A DNA stretch of 57,875 bases from Planctomycetia bacterium. GTDB taxonomy: Bacteria > Planctomycetota > UBA1135 > UBA2386. Positions 1 to 8,760 of this stretch are shown here, piece by piece. The position numbers were made by a program, and so were the translations under genes. The notes under the pieces were generated by a model, which was not told the origin of the DNA, ran no database searches, and saw only the letters and a program-made list of their open reading frames with translations. How positions within the stretch are numbered: position 1 is the stretch's first letter; the number at the start of each line of letters is the position of its first letter. The stretch covers positions 1-57,875 of the forward strand of contig SXPB01000222.1 in assembly GCA_005776475.1 (NCBI GenBank). Direction: 5' to 3'.

Positions 1-145
1 CGCGCCACAGGAAGAACGTGCCGTCGACCTGGTTCTGCACGTAGCGGGCGAACGCCACCTGGCCATGCAGCATGAGGCCGCCGCCAACGAGCACGCCACC
101 GAGCAACACGAAGAACCAGCGCGCGAGTGCAAGCATGCCCGGCAT
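1..145 (-). CDS. Membrane-anchored protein, N-terminal fragment (cut by window edge)
   Basis: Only the first 48 residues lie in the window; the gene runs off the left end. It starts with ATG at 145 (MPGMLALARWFFVLLGGV...), giving one strongly hydrophobic segment at about residues 4-26, followed by a soluble part ending near NQVDGTFFLWR. It lies 46 bp downstream of the VIT/VWA gene on the same strand, so the two are probably co-transcribed. In proteobacteria a VIT/VWA protein often pairs with a class GN sortase that has a similar single N-terminal helix. That identity is possible here but not supported by any catalytic residue in view, and the VIT/VWA protein lacks a sorting signal. Function unknown. 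Confidence 0.55.
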   Translation of the reverse strand, partial: MPGMLALARWFFVLLGGVLVGGGLMLHGQVAFARYVQNQVDGTFFLWR

Positions 146-160
146 GCTCGCGCATTCGAC

Positions 161-182
161 GGCGCCGCGCGAGGGCGGCGCC
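161..182. other. Intergenic hairpin between VIT/VWA gene and downstream membrane gene
   Basis: A perfect 8-bp inverted repeat GGCGCCGC / GCGGCGCC with a 6-nt spacer lies in the 46-bp gap. There is no T-run after it on the minus strand, so it is more likely an mRNA processing or attenuation hairpin than a full terminator. In DNA this GC-rich it could also be chance. Confidence 0.3.
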
Positions 183-191
183 GCGCGCAGT

Positions 192-2597
192 TCACTTCCC
201 GGCTTCGACCGGCGCTTCGACCTTCGCGGGCGGGGCCGGCGGGGCCGGGCGAACGTGCACGAGGCGGGCGCCATCGCGGAACACGATGCGGTCACCGAGC
301 GCGAGCACGGTGCGCAGCTGCGGGTTGAGCCGCAGCAGTTCGAAGTACTCGCGCGAGAACGCATCGATCACCACCGCCTGCTTGGCCCAGTCGGCGGGCA
401 GGCCCTGTTCGACCAGGTCGTCGCCGGCGACGACGAACACACGCCCGGCGGCCTGGCGGACCAGCGCCTGGTTCTTGGCTCGCTCCCGCGCGTCGGCAAC
501 ACGGCGCGCAGCGGCCAGGTAGAAGTCGTCACTGCCGGTGGCGAGGCTCTCCTCGACGGCCGCTGCGCCCGAGCGCTCCTTGCCGAGATCGCGCAGCGAC
601 TTGGCTTCGCCGCCACGGAGCCCCGGCCCGGCCGGGCCTGACGTCGTTGGCCCGCGTCCATCAGCCGCCGTCGGACCACCCGTCGTCGGACCAGCGGGCA
701 TGGGTGCGGGTGTGCTCGGACCAGCCCCCCCACCCCTGCGGCCCCCACCCGGCCCGCCCGGCAGATCTCCCCATTTGTCGCCCTGCCCAGACATCGGCGC
801 CACCGACGCCCCCGCAAGCCGCATGCCTTCCTCGACGATCAGCTGCGACGTGTACGGAGTGACGATGCCGTAGCGCGTCGCCAGCTTGCGCATTTCGTCG
901 AGCAGTTCCTGCTTCGGCCCATTGCGACGGATCGCGTCGAGCAACGTCGCCGTGTGTTGCCGCGCCCACAGCGTCTGCACGAAGGAGTTCTGCTCGCTTG
1001 CCGCGGGGAACTCGACCGGGAACGAGAACTCGCGCGCATTCCCGTTCTGGGTGCCGCGCACGACCACCGTGTGCTTGCCACCCTTCCGGTAGCGCCCGAC
1101 CACCTGCATCATCTCGCCGCAGAACAGATCGCGCGTGCGCATCGGATGCACGTCGTACGACTCGAGCCCATCGCAACGCACTTCGACGTCCGCCAGGGCC
1201 GGCTGCGCCAGCTTCTGGCACAGCGCGTCGACCTTGACCTCGATCTTCTCCTTGTTGCGCACGAAGTCGCGCGCGCCGCGGTGCTGCTGCACGAGATCGT
1301 CGATCAGGCGCACGTCGATGTCGTCGCCGACACCGAGCGCGAACACCCGCGCCGCCGAACGGTCGAGCTGCTTCGTCAGTTCGAGGATCTGCTGCGGCGC
1401 CGTGATGCCGACCGTCGGCTGCCCATCGGTGACGAACACGATCTGCGGCAGCCACGCGCCACCGTCGTCCCCCATCACTTTCGCTTCGAGCGCCTGCTGC
1501 AGCGCACCCGCGATGTTGGTGCCACCGAGGGCCTGGATGCGACCGATGCGTTCGATCGCCAACGCCACGTTGTCGCGGCTCGCGATCACCGGATGATCGA
1601 AGAACGTCTGCACCGACGACGCAAACGTCACCACTTGGAACACGTCCTGCGGCCGCAGGCTCTGCACGAACGTGCGCACCGCCGCCTTCGCCTGTTCGAT
1701 CTTGTCGCCGCCCATCGAACCCGACGTGTCGACGACGAACTGCACGAAGCGGCGCGGGGCCTTCGCCGCATCGGCCAGCGTGCGCGGCGGCGACAGCAGC
1801 ATCGTGAAGTAGCCGTCTTCGCCCAACGGACGCTGCGCCAGCAAGTGCAGGCCGAACTCCTGCTGCGCGAGGCCGTAGAGGACCTTCAGGTCTTCGAGTT
1901 CGGTGGTCCTGGCTTCGAACGAAACCGTCGCTTCGTGGTCGCCGATGCGGCGGATGTCGGCCGTGCCATGCGGCGTCAACACGGTACTGATCGCGCTCTG
2001 CGACTTGATGCGCAGGTTGAGGCCGAGCATGCCGGTCGCCGCGTCGCCGTGCCTGGCGGCGCGCAGTGGCCAATTCCACTCGAACAGGCCACCGGTCGGT
2101 TGCAGCACCTGGCGCAGGCGCACGGTGACGCCGACTTCGCCGTTGGCGGGGATCGGATAGATGCGCGCCCGCAGCATGCCTTCGCCGGCGTACTCGAGCA
2201 GGCCCGGATCACGGCGGCGGGCGACGATCGACTCGTAGACGGATCGCGCCTGGCCGGCGTCGAGCACTTCGCCCTTCACCTCCTTGCCACCCACGGTCAT
2301 CGTGAAGCCGTCGGCGACCGCACCCATGGGCAGGGGCAGGAACCACGTGCCCTCGGCTTCACGGCTGGTGTCGTTGCGGAAGACCTGGTCGATGGTCGTC
2401 GTCGCGATGCCGTCGATGATCTCGGCATTCACGGCGGTTCGCACGATGTGCACCCTGCCTGGCTGCCGCGGCACTTCGCGGAAGTTCGGCCCCTGGGTAG
2501 GCCCTGAACCGGGGTCGGGACCGATCAGCAGGCCCTGGGCCGCCAGCGGCGCGCAGAGCAGGAACGAAAACAACGCAACAGAAGACGAACGCATCAT
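192..2597 (-). CDS. Exported VIT and von Willebrand factor A domain protein
   Basis: 801 residues. An N-terminal signal peptide (about residues 1-20, ending ...CAPLAAQG) precedes a VIT domain (about 45-170, vault/inter-alpha-trypsin type) and a VWA domain (about 283-460). The VWA metal site is intact in its first part: D290-T-S-G-S gives the MIDAS Asp-x-Ser-x-Ser. A Gly/Pro/Thr-rich low-complexity linker follows at about 620-680, then an alpha/beta C-terminal region. The protein is probably periplasmic or surface-exposed and binds a partner through its metal site; VIT-VWA proteins are generally thought to act in adhesion or cell-surface protein interaction. It ends ...VEAPVEAGK without an LPxTG-like sorting signal. 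The gene lies 118 bp downstream of the lipoprotein gene on the same strand. Confidence 0.85.
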   Translation of the reverse strand: MMRSSSVALFSFLLCAPLAAQGLLIGPDPGSGPTQGPNFREVPRQPGRVHIVRTAVNAEIIDGIATTTIDQVFRNDTSREAEGTWFLPLPMGAVADGFTMTVGGKEVKGEVLDAGQARSVYESIVARRRDPGLLEYAGEGMLRARIYPIPANGEVGVTVRLRQVLQPTGGLFEWNWPLRAARHGDAATGMLGLNLRIKSQSAISTVLTPHGTADIRRIGDHEATVSFEARTTELEDLKVLYGLAQQEFGLHLLAQRPLGEDGYFTMLLSPPRTLADAAKAPRRFVQFVVDTSGSMGGDKIEQAKAAVRTFVQSLRPQDVFQVVTFASSVQTFFDHPVIASRDNVALAIERIGRIQALGGTNIAGALQQALEAKVMGDDGGAWLPQIVFVTDGQPTVGITAPQQILELTKQLDRSAARVFALGVGDDIDVRLIDDLVQQHRGARDFVRNKEKIEVKVDALCQKLAQPALADVEVRCDGLESYDVHPMRTRDLFCGEMMQVVGRYRKGGKHTVVVRGTQNGNAREFSFPVEFPAASEQNSFVQTLWARQHTATLLDAIRRNGPKQELLDEMRKLATRYGIVTPYTSQLIVEEGMRLAGASVAPMSGQGDKWGDLPGGPGGGRRGGGAGPSTPAPMPAGPTTGGPTAADGRGPTTSGPAGPGLRGGEAKSLRDLGKERSGAAAVEESLATGSDDFYLAAARRVADARERAKNQALVRQAAGRVFVVAGDDLVEQGLPADWAKQAVVIDAFSREYFELLRLNPQLRTVLALGDRIVFRDGARLVHVRPAPPAPPAKVEAPVEAGK

Positions 2598-2673
2598 GGC
2601 CAGAACCTCGGGAAGGGGCGACGCCTCTTCACAAGGCGTGCCGGGCGGCCCCGACGCCGTTCCCTAGCCTCTG

Positions 2674-2700
2674 GTTCCCGGTCTGTTGCGTTCCGGGAAC
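2674..2700. terminator. Hairpin between lipoprotein and VIT/VWA genes
   Basis: Perfect 8-bp inverted repeat GTTCCCGG / CCGGGAAC with an 11-nt loop, 16 bp past the stop of the minus-strand lipoprotein gene. No T-run follows, so termination efficiency is uncertain; it could also stabilise the upstream transcript. Confidence 0.35.
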
Positions 2701-2715
2701 GACAGTGGGCGGCAA

Positions 2716-3438
2716 TTACTGCAGCGGCAGCTTGCAGCCGGTGGCATCGAAGATGACTTCGAAGCGCGGCGCGAGGCGGCGGACCAGATCCTGCGGCGTC
2801 TTGATCTGGTCGGCCGTGATGCGGGCGACCACTTCGCGCGGGCCGGTCTTTTCCATGTTCGCAGTGAACACGAGCACGTCCCCCGGCACCTGGAAACGCA
2901 CGGTGAGATCGAGTCCGGTGATCTCCGTCTGCTTCTTGCGGAAGAAGGCCTCGGCGACCGCGTCGGTCTCCTTCGTCATCGATTCGGCCTTGGCGCGCGC
3001 GTCGGTCCACGCGGTCTTGCCCTGCGGATACAGGGTCAGTTTGGCAGTGCCCTCCTTCGGCCCCTTGGTCAGCGTCCACTCGGCGCTGCTGCCGACCAGC
3101 GGGCTCTTCTGCAGGGCTGCGAAATCGGGGAACGCCGCCACCAGGTCCACGGTGCGCTTCGGCACCTTGCGCTCGGCCTTGTGCGAGACCAGCGTCATGC
3201 CGGCTGCCGCAAGTTCGCGGCCCACCAACTCCTTGTCGAACACCGCGGTAGCGAAGCCGGCACCGGTCGAGGCAGCCGAACTGGTGCGCTCCAGGTCGGC
3301 CAGCATCGTCTCCCGCATCGACATGCGCACCGTCTGCTGGCCGCTGCCATCCGCCGTCAACGCGATGGTCTGCTCCACTTCGAGGCATGCGGGCAGAACC
3401 GACAGCGCCACCAGGGCCAGCGTTCGGAGGATGTTCAT
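2716..3438 (-). CDS. Lipoprotein of LppM-like type, unknown function
   Basis: 240 residues from ATG at 3438. The N-terminus MNILRTLALVALSVLPAC is a lipoprotein signal with the lipobox cysteine at residue 18. The mature part begins LEVEQTIALTADGSG, the pattern of LppM-type lipoproteins, in which a beta-rich domain follows the lipidated cysteine directly. The rest is predicted soluble alpha/beta and ends near a Cys (DATGCKLPLQ). In-frame starts 21 or 27 nt upstream are possible but would put charged residues before the signal. The gene is divergent from the HEAT-like gene at 3546, with a 107-bp shared upstream region. No enzymatic motif is seen. Confidence 0.65.
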   Translation of the reverse strand: MNILRTLALVALSVLPACLEVEQTIALTADGSGQQTVRMSMRETMLADLERTSSAASTGAGFATAVFDKELVGRELAAAGMTLVSHKAERKVPKRTVDLVAAFPDFAALQKSPLVGSSAEWTLTKGPKEGTAKLTLYPQGKTAWTDARAKAESMTKETDAVAEAFFRKKQTEITGLDLTVRFQVPGDVLVFTANMEKTGPREVVARITADQIKTPQDLVRRLAPRFEVIFDATGCKLPLQ

Positions 3439-3545
3439 GTCCCGCTGATCGGCCATTGCCATGGCCGTTCTGGAGTCCGGGACCTTGCCCGATCGGTTAC
3501 CCGGAGAGAAACCAATGGGCGGCCGGTGGCTATCATCCGGTCGCC

Positions 3546-4295
3546 ATGCTCGACGCCGCCCTAGCGTTCGTCCTCGCCCTCCAGGACCCGGCTCCGGCCA
3601 ACAAGCCGGCGCCCCAGGAAGCCTCGGCACCCGTCGCACCCGCCGTCGAGGCGTGGAACGACAAGATCGCGAAGACGAAGCTCGACGAGTTCACCAAACT
3701 GCAGAAGGGCACACCGACGCTGGTCGAGAAGAACCGCGCGCTCGACGTGCTGGCGCCGGGTGCCAACAAGCTGCTGGTGAAGCCGCTGGCGCAGATCATC
3801 GAGACCGAGAAGCTGCTGGTGATCCGCAAGCGCGCCGCCGAACTGCTCGCCAACCAACCGGTCGCCGAGGCCAATCCCGCGATCCGCAAGCTGCTGAAGA
3901 ACTCGCGCGTCGGTTCGTATCCGCCGGTGATGGCCGAACTGCTGCGCGGGCTTGGGAAGTGCGGCTACGACGCTTCGCAGTGGAACGAGATCAGCGATGT
4001 GTTCGAGAAGGAGTACCACCTCGAACGCGTGCCGATGCAGGAGGCGATCCTCGATCTCGTGCAGAAGCACAAGGAGAAGAAGGCCGTCGACCTGCTGCTG
4101 CGCAATCTCGACGAGCCGCTGGCGACCAACGTCGATGCCGCCGAGAACCCGCCCGCCGAGTACTGGGAGGCGCGTTGGAAGTCGTGGCACGCGTGGCGCG
4201 GGAAGGTGAAGGAGACGCTGTTCGTGCTGACCGGCCAACGCTTCAGTGACGCCACCGAAGCGAAAGCATGGCTGCAGAAGAACCCGTTGAAGTGA
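3546..4295 (+). CDS. Exported helical (HEAT-like) protein, unknown function
   Basis: 249 residues from ATG at 3546, chosen because it gives a signal-peptide-like start (MLDAALAFVLALQDPAP) after non-coding-looking sequence. An Ala/Pro linker follows, then an all-helical region (about 50-200) with repeating helix pairs such as LVIRKRAAELLANQP and YPPVMAELLRGLGKCG, which fit HEAT-type repeats. The C-terminus has Trp-rich segments (EYWEARWKSWHAWRG). No catalytic residues are recognisable. The stop codon overlaps the GTG start of the next gene (GTGA), so the two are translationally coupled. Confidence 0.6.
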   Translation: MLDAALAFVLALQDPAPANKPAPQEASAPVAPAVEAWNDKIAKTKLDEFTKLQKGTPTLVEKNRALDVLAPGANKLLVKPLAQIIETEKLLVIRKRAAELLANQPVAEANPAIRKLLKNSRVGSYPPVMAELLRGLGKCGYDASQWNEISDVFEKEYHLERVPMQEAILDLVQKHKEKKAVDLLLRNLDEPLATNVDAAENPPAEYWEARWKSWHAWRGKVKETLFVLTGQRFSDATEAKAWLQKNPLK

Positions 4296-5650
4296 GTGCT
4301 CCCGCCGCGCGCGCGACCGCCTTCCTGCTGCGGCACGCGCCATGGCTCGGCGCGCCCGAACTGGCCACCTGCCTGGTCGGTTCGCAGGCTCTCGCCCATG
4401 CCTGTCGGGCAGGCGGCATCCCCGGGCCGGCGCCGCTCGACATCGATCTGGCCTGGGCGCTCGCTCCGGAAGCCGGTGCGGCGCTGTTGCAGCAACACGG
4501 GGTGCACGTGCCGACCACCGTCGGCAACCTCGACCGCGGCACGCTGGCGCTGAAGGTCGGCGGCGCGCGCGTCGAGATCACGTCGTTTCGCGCCGCGAAC
4601 ACGACGGCGCCGCTGCGCGATCGCCTGCTGGCCGACCTCGGCGAACGCGACATGACGATCGGCGCCATCGCCGTCGAACTCGCCAACGGCACGATCCACG
4701 ATCCGCACCAGGGCCTCGACCACTGGCAGCAGCGGCGCATCGTTCCGGTCGGCGACGTCGCCTTGCGCGTGCACGAGCACCCGATCCGCTGGTTGCGTTA
4801 CTACCGCAAGGCGCACGAACTCGACTTCACGTTGGAACGCGCAGTGCGCGCGCTGACGACGACCACGTCACCCTCGTTGCTCGCTTCGGTGCCGAAGGAA
4901 GCGGTGGCGCTCGAACTGCGCGCGATGCTCGGCAAGTGCCGGTCGCCGGGTCGCTGCCTGCTCGAACTGTACGAAGACGGCGTGCTGGCTTCGCTCGCGC
5001 CGGAGCTGGCACTGCAGTTCGACGGGCGACCCGCTGGCCCGCAGCGTTGGCATCCCGAGGTGTCGCAGGCGCTGCACATGATCCTGGCTCTGGAATGGGC
5101 CGCGGCGAACACGCGCGATCTCGACGAGCGCGATCGACTGGCGGTGCTGCTGGCGGTGCTCTGCCACGACCTGGGCAAAGGCCTGACGCCGGCAACCGAG
5201 ATGCCGCAGCACAAGGGGCACGAACGTTCGGGCCTGCTGCCGACGGAGCAGTTCCTCGATCGTTGGCCGGGGCTCGCCGACCAGAAGGCACGCACGTTGG
5301 CGCTGCACGTGTGCGCGCTGCATCTGGAAGTGCGGCGCTTCCACGAACTGCGCGCGGGCACGCTGGCCGAGATGTACGACCGCTGGTTCCGCGGCAAGGA
5401 CTACCCGGTCGACCTGTTCGCCCGCGCCGTCGCCGCCGACACCGCCGGGCGACTCGGCATGGAGCATCTGGGCCTCGGCGAACGCGAACGCGTCGCGCGC
5501 GATATCGACTGGTTGCGCGAGCGCTGTGCGTCGGTGGATGCGACGGCGCTGCGCGAACGCTTCGCGGACCTCGACCAGTTCAAGGCCGCACTGCACGAAG
5601 CGCGCGCGCGCACGCTCACCGATCGATCGCGGCGCTCCGGCCGCGACTGA
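4292..5650 (+). CDS. tRNA nucleotidyltransferase/poly(A) polymerase-like protein with HD domain
   Basis: 452 residues from GTG at 4292, which overlaps the upstream stop as GTGA; an ATG at 4268 in the same frame is the alternative. The N-terminal part follows the class II CCA-adding/poly(A) polymerase head: CLVGSQAL, a DIDLAW metal-binding Asp pair, and LGERDMTIGAIAVEL corresponding to the RRDxTINA motif. The usual GG in LVGGxVRD is GS here. A neck/body region follows, then an HD phosphohydrolase domain (AVLCHDLGKG). This layout matches the E. coli-type CCA enzyme with HD domain. It could be the CCA-adding enzyme or a divergent relative; altered head motifs argue for caution. Its stop codon abuts the stop of the convergent gene with no gap. 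Confidence 0.75.
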   Translation: MSAPAARATAFLLRHAPWLGAPELATCLVGSQALAHACRAGGIPGPAPLDIDLAWALAPEAGAALLQQHGVHVPTTVGNLDRGTLALKVGGARVEITSFRAANTTAPLRDRLLADLGERDMTIGAIAVELANGTIHDPHQGLDHWQQRRIVPVGDVALRVHEHPIRWLRYYRKAHELDFTLERAVRALTTTTSPSLLASVPKEAVALELRAMLGKCRSPGRCLLELYEDGVLASLAPELALQFDGRPAGPQRWHPEVSQALHMILALEWAAANTRDLDERDRLAVLLAVLCHDLGKGLTPATEMPQHKGHERSGLLPTEQFLDRWPGLADQKARTLALHVCALHLEVRRFHELRAGTLAEMYDRWFRGKDYPVDLFARAVAADTAGRLGMEHLGLGERERVARDIDWLRERCASVDATALRERFADLDQFKAALHEARARTLTDRSRRSGRD

Positions 5651-8626
5651 TCACTTCGCTGGCACCTGCACGTCGAGCGGCACGACGTCGCCGCCCTTCA
5701 CTTCGACTTCGATCGGTTCGGAGAAGGCGCCCTGCGTCATGCCGATTTCCTGCGCTCGCACCCGGTGCTTGCCCGGTGCCAAGCCAGTGACGCGGAAGGC
5801 GCCGCCTTGCGCCATCGTCGGTTCGCCCCACGCATCGGTGCCGATGGGACACGTCTGCACGATCGCCATGCGCACGGTCTTGCCGTTGGAATCGAGCACG
5901 CGCCCGCGAATCTGCCCGGCGGCCGACAGTTCGACGCGCCCGCAATCGGTGACCTGCCGCTCGACCACGACCTTGCCGGCCACTTCCTTCGGCGCGAACT
6001 TCTTGTGCCGGATCGACACCGTGTAGTCGCCGACCGGAACGTCTTCGATCACCGCGATCCCGTCCTCGTCGGTGAATGCGCGCTGGTTGCCCATCGTCAT
6101 CGTCGTCGTCTCCTGCGAGTCGCCGCCACCGGTGTCGGTGGTCACCAACGACATCATCATCACGCGCTGTTGCCGGCGCGGCGGCGCGCCCGGCACGACT
6201 TTGCCCGTCCGCACCAATTCGACTTCGGCCTTCTCGACCGGGTCGGTGCTGCCGATCGCCGTCGTCTGCACGCGCACCGAACCGACACGCAGTTGCAGAT
6301 CCTGGCGCAATTCCGGCGCGTCGGCCGGCACTTCGATCTCTTCGGTCGCCTTCACCATCTGGTCGGTCTTGCCGAAGCGGATCTCGTAGCGGCCGGGCTC
6401 CACGTCGTCGAACGCGAACGTGCCGTCGCCACCCGACGCCATCGAGGGACTGCCAAAGCCAGCCGGCGCGAAACCGTCGTCGTCGCCGGCCGCGAGTTCG
6501 ATCGCACAACCGGCGAGTGGGCCGTCGCTGCCACGGACGACACCGTGCACACGGGTCAGCACCGGCCGCCGAATCTCGATCTGCGCTGTCTGGCCAGCCA
6601 CGATCGTGAAGGGGCGCTTCGAAGCCGCCATCGTCTTCGCGTCGCCAGCGACGAACGACATCGCGTTGCCGATGTTGGTGCGCACCGGCGATTTGACCAA
6701 CGCGGCTTCGTAGGCGCCTGGCGCCAACTGACCGACCTTGGCGAGGCCGCCGGTGCCGGTCTTGACGCGCGTCGTGCTCGGCTTGTCGTCACCTTCGGTT
6801 CCCTTCACTTCGACTTCGATGCCGACGATCGGCGCGCCGTCCGTACCGACGACGACGATCTCTGCGTCACCGGGCGTGCGCAGCGCCAGCGACGCATCGA
6901 CGGCGCCCGACTTCGGAGTCGTGAGCCGCAACGACTTGGCCGGCGCAAACGCGGCGTGCGTCGCATGCACGACGAGGTCGCCACCCGGCAGGCCGGCGAT
7001 GCGTAGCTTGCCTTCGTTGTCCGTGGTGCCACCGCCGAGACGCTCCGGGCCACCGAACGGAATCGCACCACCATGATCCTCCGAGGAATGCGCACTCGCT
7101 CGCGCCGCGAACGTCATGCCGCCTTGCCCCTGGTCAGAGCTCGGCGCGCGTTCGCACTTCACTTCGGCGCCAGCGACCGGCTTGCCGGCGTCATCAACGA
7201 CGGTCACGTTGGCGACGGCACCGATGTCGGCGACGAGCTTCAGACCCTTGGTCGTTTGCGCGGCAGTCACCTGCACACCCTCCTGACGCACCGGCCGATG
7301 ACCCTGGCCCTTCGCCGACAGCGTCACGGCACCGGGATTCACGCCTTCGAGCCGGAACGTGCCATCGGCGGCAGTGGTCGCGGTCCCTTGGTTGCTCGGC
7401 AGATCGATCTCGACCTCTTCGAGCAGCGCCATGTCGCCATCGCCAACACCACCCGCGACGCGCACGCGGCTGCCGCCGATCGGCATACCGTCACCACCAA
7501 CCAACACGCCTTCGCACGCACCTAGGCGCTCCACGCGCAGCACAACGTTGCCGGTGCCGACCTGCACATCGGCGAGCGCCGCACTCGAATGGCCCTTGCC
7601 GAACGCGCGCAGGTTGACGGTCTTCTCCGCGAGCCCGGACAAGGTGAAGTAGCCGTTGGCGTCGGTAGCGACGGCGTCGTCGCCGGAGAAGCGTTCGATC
7701 TCAACGCCCCCCGAAGTCTCGCGGCGCTTGCTGCCGACCTTCATGTCGGCGACGCCGACGCCGCGTTCATCGATCACCTGGCCCGCGATCGCATTGCCGG
7801 GCCGCACCACGAGCACAATGCCGGTCTTCTGCTCTTCGTCGGCGATCGCGAGCTCCTGCGTCGTCGGCAGGAACTTCCCGGAAGCGGTGCGCAGCGTCCA
7901 ATTGCCGCCGGTCAGCTTGCCGAGCGTGAACGTGCCGTCGTCCTTGGTGGTGCTGCCGCTGACCCCACCAAAACCAAGCGCGCCGTAAGCCACCGCGACC
8001 TTGACGCCGGGCACCGGCTGGCCGCGATCGTCGTGCACGACGCCAGCCACCGAACCCGATCGCAACGCGCGCACGTCGCCGAGGTCGTGGTCGCCCTTCT
8101 TGCCTTCGATGGACGGCACATTGCGCGCCATCACCAGGTCGGCGACCTCGACTCCGAGTTCGCCGTTGCGATTGCGGGCGATCGAGAACTGGAAGCGGCC
8201 GTCGGCTCGCGTCGTGGTCTTCAGGCGATTGGCGAGGTCGTTCGACGTCAGCAGGTCTTCGATCGGTTCGCCGTTGAAGTCGGGCCACACGCGCAACGAC
8301 AGTTCGACGCCCGGCCGCGGCGTGCCCGCCGCATCGACGAGGCGCCCGGTGACGACCGCGTCGGCGCTGGCCGCATTGCCCTTGGCGTCCGCTGTCCCGG
8401 CTGCCGCGAGGCGGGCCTCGGAAGCCGTCGCATCCACGGTCGGCGTCGTTTGCACGGCGGCGTTGCCCAGGGCGGGCGTCGCGGTTCCCCCATCACCGGA
8501 TGCCGGCTGGTTCTGGGTCGGCGTCGGGGTCGGTTGGGGAACCGGCTCGTCGCCGCCTCGCAAGGCAAGCCAGGCGATGACACCGACCAGGATGGCGAAC
8601 GGAACGACGAGGGCTTTGGCGTTCAT
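5651..8626 (-). CDS. Membrane-anchored chain of carboxypeptidase-regulatory-like domains
   Basis: 991 residues from ATG at 8626. One N-terminal hydrophobic segment (about residues 5-22, ALVVPFAILVGVIAWLAL) acts as an anchor or uncleaved signal. A Pro/Thr/Ala-rich linker (about 25-100) leads to about eight successive beta-sandwich modules of the CarboxypepD_reg type. Each opens with a strand like VTGRLVDAAGTPRPGVEL, VAGVVHDDRGQPVPGVKV, IAGQVIDERGVGVADMKV, VTVVDDAGKPVAGAEV or IRGRVLDSNGKTV. Such chains are usually surface stalks or carbohydrate/protein-binding scaffolds; no enzymatic domain is visible. An upstream in-frame extension to 8995 has no coding character and was left out. The gene is divergent from the M24 peptidase gene, with 134 bp between starts. 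Confidence 0.8.
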   Translation of the reverse strand: MNAKALVVPFAILVGVIAWLALRGGDEPVPQPTPTPTQNQPASGDGGTATPALGNAAVQTTPTVDATASEARLAAAGTADAKGNAASADAVVTGRLVDAAGTPRPGVELSLRVWPDFNGEPIEDLLTSNDLANRLKTTTRADGRFQFSIARNRNGELGVEVADLVMARNVPSIEGKKGDHDLGDVRALRSGSVAGVVHDDRGQPVPGVKVAVAYGALGFGGVSGSTTKDDGTFTLGKLTGGNWTLRTASGKFLPTTQELAIADEEQKTGIVLVVRPGNAIAGQVIDERGVGVADMKVGSKRRETSGGVEIERFSGDDAVATDANGYFTLSGLAEKTVNLRAFGKGHSSAALADVQVGTGNVVLRVERLGACEGVLVGGDGMPIGGSRVRVAGGVGDGDMALLEEVEIDLPSNQGTATTAADGTFRLEGVNPGAVTLSAKGQGHRPVRQEGVQVTAAQTTKGLKLVADIGAVANVTVVDDAGKPVAGAEVKCERAPSSDQGQGGMTFAARASAHSSEDHGGAIPFGGPERLGGGTTDNEGKLRIAGLPGGDLVVHATHAAFAPAKSLRLTTPKSGAVDASLALRTPGDAEIVVVGTDGAPIVGIEVEVKGTEGDDKPSTTRVKTGTGGLAKVGQLAPGAYEAALVKSPVRTNIGNAMSFVAGDAKTMAASKRPFTIVAGQTAQIEIRRPVLTRVHGVVRGSDGPLAGCAIELAAGDDDGFAPAGFGSPSMASGGDGTFAFDDVEPGRYEIRFGKTDQMVKATEEIEVPADAPELRQDLQLRVGSVRVQTTAIGSTDPVEKAEVELVRTGKVVPGAPPRRQQRVMMMSLVTTDTGGGDSQETTTMTMGNQRAFTDEDGIAVIEDVPVGDYTVSIRHKKFAPKEVAGKVVVERQVTDCGRVELSAAGQIRGRVLDSNGKTVRMAIVQTCPIGTDAWGEPTMAQGGAFRVTGLAPGKHRVRAQEIGMTQGAFSEPIEVEVKGGDVVPLDVQVPAK

Positions 8627-8760
8627 GGGCAGACCACGGGAGGCGACGGGCCAAGACACACCCGGCGCGCCGGAACTCCCAGTCCCGGCAAGGTATCGCG
8701 CCACGTTCGCACCTCCACCCATGCGTCGGCGTTGGCGGCGGCCTAGGCTTGCCGCCCCAC

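Noticed and set aside
954..2507. A 517-residue open frame on the plus strand opposite the VIT/VWA gene
   Set aside because: Arg/His-rich composition with no recognisable domain; the VIT and VWA motifs on the other strand are clear.
192..2597. LPxTG-type sortase substrate assignment for the VIT/VWA protein
   Set aside because: The C-terminus ends in ...VEAPVEAGK with neither an LPxTG-like motif nor a hydrophobic tail.
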